In this document: positions 57,432 to 64,000 of the stretch, in pieces
Layout: the number at the start of each line of letters is the position of its first letter
Numbering within the stretch: position 1 is the first letter of the stretch
Origin: Delphinus delphis
Taxonomy: Eukaryota; Chordata; Mammalia; Artiodactyla; Delphinidae
Length of the DNA: 64,000 bases
Assembly: GCF_949987515.2 (NCBI RefSeq)
Contig: NC_082701.1
Coordinates: 36,411,755 to 36,475,754, forward strand
Direction of reading: 5' to 3'
The notes under the pieces: model-generated
What the model saw: only the letters and a program-made list of their open reading frames with translations
What the model was told of the DNA's origin: nothing
The model's database searches: none
Position numbers and translations under genes: made by a program

Positions 57432-60400
57432 TTAGATTCCATATATATGTGTTAGCATAAGGTATTTGTTTTTGTCTTTCTGACTTACTTTACTCTATAT
57501 GACAGACTCTAGGTCCATCTTTCTCACTACAAATAACTCAATTTCATTTCCTTTTATGGCTGAGTAATATTCCATTGCATATATATACCACATCTTCTTT
57601 ATCTATTCATCTGTTGATGGACACTTAGGTTGTTTCCATGTCCTGGCTATTATAAATAGTGCTGCAGTGAACATTGTGGTACAGGTCTCCTATTGAATTA
57701 TGGTTTTCTCAGGATGTGTGCCCAAAAGTGGGATTGCTGGGTCATATGGTAGTTATACTTTTAGTTTTTTAAGGAACTTCCATACTCTTCACCATAATGA
57801 CTGTATCAATTTATCAATTTTTCCCACCAAGAGAGCAGGAGGGTTCCCTTTTCTCCACACCCTCTCCAGCATTGATTGTTTGTAATTTTTTTTTGTAATT
57901 TTTTTAATGATGGCCATTCTGACCAGTGTGAGGCAATACCTCATTGTAGTTTTGATTTGTATTTCTCTAATGATTAGTGATGTGCGCATCCTTTCATGCT
58001 CAACATCAATAATTGTTTGTTGGCAATCTGTATATCTTCTTTGAAGAAATGTCTATTTGGGTCTTCTGCCCATTTTTGGATTAGATTGTTTATTTTCTTT
58101 TATATTTAGCTGCATGAGCTGCAGGTAAATTGTTGCGATTAATCCTTGGTCAGTTGCTTCACTTGCAAATATTTTCTCTCATTCTGAGGTTTGTCTTTTC
58201 GTCTTCTTTATGGTTTCCTTTGTTGTGCAAAAGTTTTTAAGCTTCATTAGGTCCCACTTGTTTATTTTTGAATTTATTTCCATTTCTCTAGGAGGTGGGT
58301 CAAAAAGGATCTTGCTGTGATGTATGTCATAGAGTGTTCTGTTCTAAGTTTTCCTCTAAGAGTTTTATAGTGTCTGAATTTACATTTAGGTCTTTAATTC
58401 ATTTTGAGTTTATTTTTGTGTATAGTGTTAGAGAGTGTTCTAATTTCATTCTTTTACATATAGCTGTCCAGTTTTCCCCACACCACTAATTGGACAGGCT
58501 ATCATTTATCCACTGTATATTCTTGCCTCCTTTATCAAAGATAAGGTGACCATATGTGCATGGGTTTATCTCTGGGCTTTCTATCCTGTTCCATTGATCT
58601 ATATATCTGTTTTTGTGCCAGTACCATACTGTCTTGATTACTGTAGCTTTGTAGTATAGTCTGAAGTCAGGGAGCCTGATTCCTCCAGCTCCACTTTTTT
58701 TCTCAATATTGCTTGGTTATTTGGGGTCTTTTGTGTTTCCATACGAATTGTGAAATTTTTTGTTCTAGTTCTGTGAAAAATGCCAGTGGTAGTTTGATAG
58801 GGATTGCATTGAATCTGTAGATTGCTTTGGGTAGTAGAGTCATTTTCACAATGTTGATTCTGCCAATCCAAGAACATGGTATATCACTCCATCTGTTTGT
58901 ATCATCTTTAATTTCTTTCATCAGTGTCTTATAGATTTTTGCATACAGGTCTTTTGTCTCCTTAGGTAGGTTTATCCCTAGGTATTTTATTCTTTTTGTT
59001 GCAGTGGTAAATGGGAATGTTTCCTTAATTTCTCTTTCAGATTTTTCATCATTAGTGTATAGGAATGCAAGAGATTTCTGTACATTAATTTTTTATCCTG
59101 CTACTTTACCAAATTCATTGATTAGCTCTAGTAGTTTTCTAGTAGCAACTTTAGGATTCTCTATGTATAGTACCATGTCATATGCAAACAATGACACTTT
59201 TACTTCTTCTTTTCCAATTTGGATTCCTTTTATTCCTTTTTCTTCTCTGATTGCTGTGGCTAAAACTTCCAAAACTATGTTGAATAATAGTGGTGAGAGT
59301 GGGCAACCTTGTATTGTTTCTGATCTTAGTGGAAATGGTTTCAATATTTCACCACTGAGAACAATGTTGTGGGTTTGTCATATACAGCCTTTATTATGTT
59401 GAGGTAAGTTCCCTCTATGCCTACTTTCTGGAGGGTTTTTATCATAAATGGTGTGGAATTTTGTCAAAAGACTTCTCTGCATCTATTGAGATGATCATAT
59501 GTTTTTTCTCCTTCAATTTGTTAATATGGCTTATCACATTGACTGATTTGTGTATATTGAAGAATCCTTGCATTCCTGGGATAAATCCCACTTGATGATG
59601 GTGTATGATCCTTTTAATGTGCTGTTGAATTCTGTTTGCTAGTATTTTGTTGAGGATTTTTGAATCTATGTTTATTAATGACATTGACCTGTACTCTTCT
59701 TTTTTTGTGACATCTTTGTCTTGTTTTGGTGTCAGGGTGATGGTGGCCTTGTAGAATGAATTTGGGAGTGTTCCTCCCTCTGCTATATTTTGGAAGAGTT
59801 TGAGAAGGATCGGTGTTATCTCTTCTCCTAATGTTTCATAGAATTCACCTGTAAAGCCATCTGGTCCTGGGCTTTTGTTTGTTGGAAGATTTTTAATCTC
59901 AGTTTCAATTTCTGTGCTATGTGTGGTCTGTTTATATTTTCTATTTCTTCCTCGTTCAGCCTTGGAAGGTTGTACTTTTATAAGAATTTTTCCATTTCTT
60001 CCAGGTTGCCCATTTTATCGGCATATAGTTTCTTGCAGTACTCTCTCATGATCCTTTGTATTTCTGCCATGTCAGTTGTTACTTCTCCTTTTCATTTCTA
60101 AATCTATTGATTTGAGTCTTCTCCCCTTTTTTTCTGGATGAGTCTGGCTAATTGTTTATCAATTTTGTTTATCTTCTCAAAGAACCAGCTTTTAGTTTTA
60201 TTGATCTTTGCTATTGTCTCCTTCATTTCTTTTTCATTTATTTCTGATCTGATCTTTATGATTTCTTTCCTTCTTCTAACTCTGACTGTTTTGTTCTTCT
60301 TTCTCTAATTGCTTTAGGTGTAAGGTTAGGTTGCTTATTTGAGATTATTCTTGTTTCTTGAGGTAGGATTGTATTGTTATAAACTTCTCTCTTAGAACTT

Positions 60401-61280
60401 CTTTTGCTGCATCCCATACGTTTTGGATAGTTGTGTTTTCATTGTCATTTGTTTCTAGGTATTTTTAAAATTTCTTCTTTGATTTCTTCAGTGATCTCTT
60501 GGTGATTTAGTAGTGTATTGTTTAGCCTCCATGTGTTTGTACTTCTTACAGTATTTTTCCTATAATTGATATCTAGTCTCATAGTATTGTGGTCAGAAAA
60601 GATACTTGATATGATTTCAATCTTTTAAAAAATTTACCAAGGCTTGGTTTGTGAACCAAGGTATGATTTATCCTGGAGAATGTTCCATGAGCAGTTGAGA
60701 AGAAAGTGTAATCTGCTCTTTTTGGATGGAATGCCCTATAAATATCGATTAAGTCCATATTGTTTAATGTATCTTTTAAAGCTTGTGTTTCCTTATTTAT
60801 TTTCATTTTGGATGATCTGTCTGTTGGTGAAAGTGGGGTGTTAATGTCCCCTATTATTATTGTGTTACTGTTGATTTCCCTTTTATGGCTGTTAGCATTT
60901 GCCTTATGTATTGAGGTGAGGTGCTCCTATGTTAGATGCATAAATATTTACAATTGTTATATCTTTTTCTTTGATTGATCCCTTGATCATTATGTATTGT
61001 CCTTCTTTATCTCTTGTAATAGTCTTTATTTTAAAGTCTATTTTTTCTGATATGAGAACTGCTACTCAGCTTCTTTTTGATTTCCATTTGCATGGAATAT
61101 CTTTTTCCATCCCCTCACTTTCATTCTGTATGTGTCCCTAGGTCTGAAGTGCATGTCTTGTAGACAACATATATATGGGTCTTGTTTTTGTTTCCATTCA
61201 GGCAGTCTATGTGTTTTGGTTGGAGCATTTAATTCATTTACATTTAAGGTAATTATCTATATGTATGTTCCTATTGCCAT
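57432..61280 (-). pseudogene. L1 ORF2, decayed, catalytic Asp changed
   Basis: ORF2 from the ATG equivalent at 61280 down to a stop at 57432-57434. Readable segments: ADYTFFSTAHGTFSRINHTL (endonuclease end, near 60690), [20 protein letters not shown] (near 59660), [20 protein letters not shown] (near 59300), and [30 protein letters not shown] text near 58860. The reverse-transcriptase catalytic block at 59177-59188 reads FAYD where FADD is needed, so one catalytic aspartate is replaced by tyrosine. Several frameshifts also disable it. Confidence 0.93.
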
Positions 61281-61329
61281 TTTCTTAATTGTTATGGGTT
61301 TGTTTTTGTAGGTCTTTCCTTTTCTTGTA

Positions 61330-62195
61330 TTTCCTGCCTTAGCAGTTCCTTTAGCATTTATTGTAAAGCTGGTTTGGTGGTGCTGAATTCTCTTAACTTT
61401 TGCTTGTCTGTAAAGATTTTAATTTCTCTATGCAATCTTAATAATATCCTTGCTGGCTAGAGTTATTTGGTTGTAGGTTTTTTCCTTTCATCACTTTAAA
61501 TATGTCCTGCCACTCCCTTCTGTCTCACAGAATTTCTGCTGAAAGATCAGCTGTTAACCTCATGGGGATTCCCTCATATGTTATTTGTTGATTTTTCCCT
61601 TGCTGCTTTTAATATATTTTCTTTGTATTTAATTTTTAATAGTTTGTTTAATATGTGTCTTGGCATGTTTCTCCTTGGATTTATTCTCTACAGGAGTCTC
61701 TGTGCTTTCTGGACTTTATATTTTCCTTTCCATATTAGGGAAGTTTTCAATTATAATCTTTTCAAATATTTTCTCAGACTCTTTCTTTTTCTCTTCTTCT
61801 GTGATCCCTATAATTCGAATGTTGGTGCATTTAATGTTGTCCCAGAAGACCCTGAGACTATCTTCAATTTTTTTTATTTATTTTTTCTTTATTCTGCTCT
61901 GAAACAGTTATTTCCACTATTCTATCTTCCAGGTCACTTATCCATTCTCCTGCCTCAGTTATTCTGCTATTGATTCCTTCTAGAGAAGTTTTAATTTCAT
62001 TTATTGTGTTTTCATCATTCTTTGTGTGCTCTTTAGTTCTTCTAGGTCCTTGTTAAACATTTCTTGTATTTTCTCCATTGTATTTCCAAGATTTTGGATC
62101 ATCTTTACTATCATTATTCTGAATTCTTTTGCAGGTAGACTGCCTGTTTCCTCTTCAGTTGTTTGGTCTGGTGAGTTTTTACCTTACTCCTTCAT
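61330..62195 (-). pseudogene. L1 ORF1, decayed
   Basis: The start codon equivalent is at 62195 on the minus strand and the reading runs to about 61330. The same segments as in the ORF1 at 44285 are readable, for example the LPAKEFRIMIVKM region near 62110 and the RIIGITEEE-type RRM entry near 61800. No long open frame remains; I see shifts and stops throughout. Confidence 0.85.
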
Positions 62196-62885
62196 CTGCT
62201 GTATCTTTCTCTGTCTTCTCATTTTGTTTAACTTACTGTGTTTGGGGTCTCCTTTTAGCAGGCTCCCAGATCTTAGTTCCTGTTGTTTTTGGTGTCTGCC
62301 CCCAGTTGGTGAGCTTGGTTCAGTGGCTTGTGTCAGCTTCTTGTTGGTGGGGACTGGTGGCTGTGTTCTGGTGGGTGGGGCTGGATCTTGTGTTTCTGGT
62401 GGCCTGGGCCACATCCGGTGGTGTGTTTTGGGGTGTCTCTGAACCTTGGTTTTAGACAGACTCTCTGCCAATGCTTGGGCTTGTGTTCCTGCCTTGCTAG
62501 TTGTTTGACATGGGGCATCTAGCATTGGAACTGGCTGGCAGTTGGGTGGAGCTGTGTCTTACATTAGAGATGGAGATTTCTGGGAGAGCTCTCACCAATT
62601 GATATTATGTGGGGCTGGGAGTTCTCTGGTTGTCCAATATCCTCAACTCAGCTCTCCCACCTTGGAGGTTCAAGCCTGACACCAGGGCAGAGCACCAAGA
62701 CCCTCTCAGCCACATGCCCATGTATGTGCAGAATTTTTTGCCTTTGGGGAAGTCTGAGGTCTTTTGCCTGCATTCAGTAGGTTTTCTGTAGGAGTTGTTC
62801 CACATGTAGATGTATTTTGATGTATTTGTGGGGAGAAAGGTGATCTCCACGTCTTACTCCTCCACTATCTTGAAGGTCCCGCTGA
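62196..62885 (-). promoter_or_regulatory. L1 5' UTR (short form)
   Basis: About 690 bases upstream of ORF1, less GC-rich than the one at 42177 and lacking most of its CpG-rich segment. Short frames on both strands at 62129-62525 are compositional. Confidence 0.75.
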
Positions 62886-64000
62886 TGGATTCTTTAAAGT
62901 CTTCTACATACAGTAACAAGCCATCTGCAAATGGTGAGTTTTACTTCTTCAGTTGAATTTAAATATATTTTTTCTTGTCTGATTTCTGTAGCTAGTATTT
63001 CCAATATTATGTTTAATAGAAGTGTTGACAGTGGGCATCTTGTCTTGTTTCTGATCATAGAGGAAAAGCTTTCAGGTTTTTACCATTGAGTATAATGTTA
63101 GCTATTGGTTTGTCATAATGGCCTATATTATGTTGAAGTATATTCCCTACATATTAATTTTGTCCAGAGTTTTTATCATGACTTAACATTTAATTTTGTC
63201 AAATTATTTTTCTGCATGTATTGAGATGATCATGTGAATTTTATCCTTCATTTTGTTAATGTGGTGTGTCACATTGATTGATTTGTAGTTATGAACCATC
63301 TTCACATCCCTGGAATAAATGCCACTTGATCAGGGTACATGATCCTTTTTAATGTATAGTTGAATTCAATTTGCTAGTATTTTCTTGAGAATTTTTACAT
63401 CTATATTCATAATGGATATTGTCCTATCATTTTATCTCTATTTTTTAGTGTCTTTCTCTGGACTTGGTAACAGGGTGAAGCTTATTCATAGAATGAATTT
63501 GGAAGTGTTTCTTCCTCTTCAATTTTTTCAAATAGTTTGAGAAGAATAAGTATTAACTCTTCTTTAAATTGTAGAATTTCACTGTGAATTTGTGACTTTG
63601 GATTGTTGAGGTTTTTTGTCTTCATATTCAGTTTCAATACTAGTAATCAGTCTCTTTGGATTTTCTGTTTTTTTCTGATTCAGTCTTGGAAGATGGTACT
63701 TTTCTAGGCAGTTATCCATTTCTTCTAAGTTGTCCAATTTATTGCTGTATAACTGTTCATAGTATTGTCTTATAATTGTATTTCTGTAATGTCATTTATT
63801 AACTCTCCTCTTTCATTTCATTTTTTTTTAATTTCAGCCCTCTCCTTTTTTCTTAATGAGTCTGGCTAAAGATTTATCAATCTTTTTTTATCTTTCAAAA
63901 AAATCTCTTAGCTTCATTAATCTTTTGTATTGATTTTTTGGTCTCTATTTAATTTAGTTCTGCACTTATCTTTATTATTTCCTTCCTTCTGCTGACCTTA
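62886..64000 (-). mobile_element. second old L1, continuation
   Basis: ORF2 in reverse orientation resumes with the text that precedes the reverse-transcriptase catalytic block (AAGCCATCTGCAAATGGTGA near 62919; the block reads FADG) and continues beyond the window end. No open frame of note. Confidence 0.88.

Larger units (their letters stand above)
57018..62885 (-). mobile_element. nearly full-length L1 nested in the old L1
   Basis: Minus-strand L1 with 3' UTR at 57045-57430, ORF2, ORF1 and a 5' UTR of about 690 bases. It is flanked by TGGATTCTT (57009-57017 and 62886-62894), within host L1 sequence that joins when it is removed. The left end is T/C-rich (reverse of the tail). The 5' end in sense reads GGACCTTCAAGATAGTGGAG, similar to but shorter in UTR than the L1 at 42177. 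Confidence 0.93.

Noticed and set aside
61578..62455. Plus-strand frames of 80-138 codons rich in F, L and S
   Set aside because: They are antisense readings of L1 ORF1 and 5' UTR in the minus-strand L1.
1..64000. CRISPR array, operon, phage or bacterial-type system
   Set aside because: No spaced identical repeats and no ribosome-binding sites or prokaryotic gene packing; everything recognised is mammalian transposable-element sequence.

Overview
This is a stretch of mammalian nuclear DNA, most likely from a cetacean (whale, dolphin or porpoise) or a close artiodactyl relative. The diagnosis rests on several tRNA-Glu-derived CHR-type SINEs (6179-6521, 13163-13371, 27436-27646, 32309-32526, 36310-36511), on L1s with the cetartiodactyl-type 3' end, and on a pogo/Tigger transposon of the kind seen in artiodactyl genomes. 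I find no host protein-coding gene, no exon set and no functional RNA gene. The sequence is AT-rich and made mostly of transposable elements, so it is intergenic or deep intronic. Nearly all open frames are fragments of L1 ORF1/ORF2, retroviral pol/env, a Tigger transposase, or shadows of SINEs and (TG)n tracts. The one piece of a host gene is a short HSP90-beta-like fragment at 26618-26826.

Layout, left to right. 1-5968: 3' part of a class I (gammaretrovirus-like) endogenous retrovirus (ERV), with a complete but dead Tigger (2281-4558) inside it and a polypurine tract and LTR at its end. 6-14 kb: mostly unassigned DNA with MIRs, a CHR SINE, two solo LTRs inserted in old L1s (7729-8220 and 10760-11242, both with 4-bp target duplications), and a third solo LTR (11849-12378). 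14.3-20.6 kb: two ERV remnants head to tail on the minus strand, one with a reverse-transcriptase fragment joined directly to integrase, the other sharing a long internal module with the ERVs at 1 kb and 28-35 kb. 22-27 kb: a layered stack (old L1, then an LTR, then a younger L1, plus the HSP90 fragment and a CHR SINE). 28115-35607: a plus-strand ERV with related LTRs at both ends, itself hit by another LTR, a CHR SINE and an L1. 36-42 kb: mostly unassigned DNA with one more LTR, a tRNA-Glu SINE and a 455-bp internally deleted Tigger. 42177-49459: a full-length L1 with GC-rich 5' UTR, decayed ORF1 and ORF2, and a possible short 3' transduction. 51.6-64 kb: old minus-strand L1s broken by a nearly full-length minus-strand L1 (57018-62885).

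Nothing here works as a gene system; the interest lies in insertion order and mutational mechanisms. The best items are the perfect 35-bp-arm palindrome inside L1 ORF2 (45865-45937), a second palindrome inside an ERV (19217-19255), three copies of one ERV internal module in 35 kb, the HSP90 fragment without retrocopy ends, the possible L1 3' transduction, and several nested insertions whose target duplications let the order be read directly. I saw no convincing undescribed biological system. Boundaries were set by eye from repeats inside the window and remembered family features; no database search was possible.
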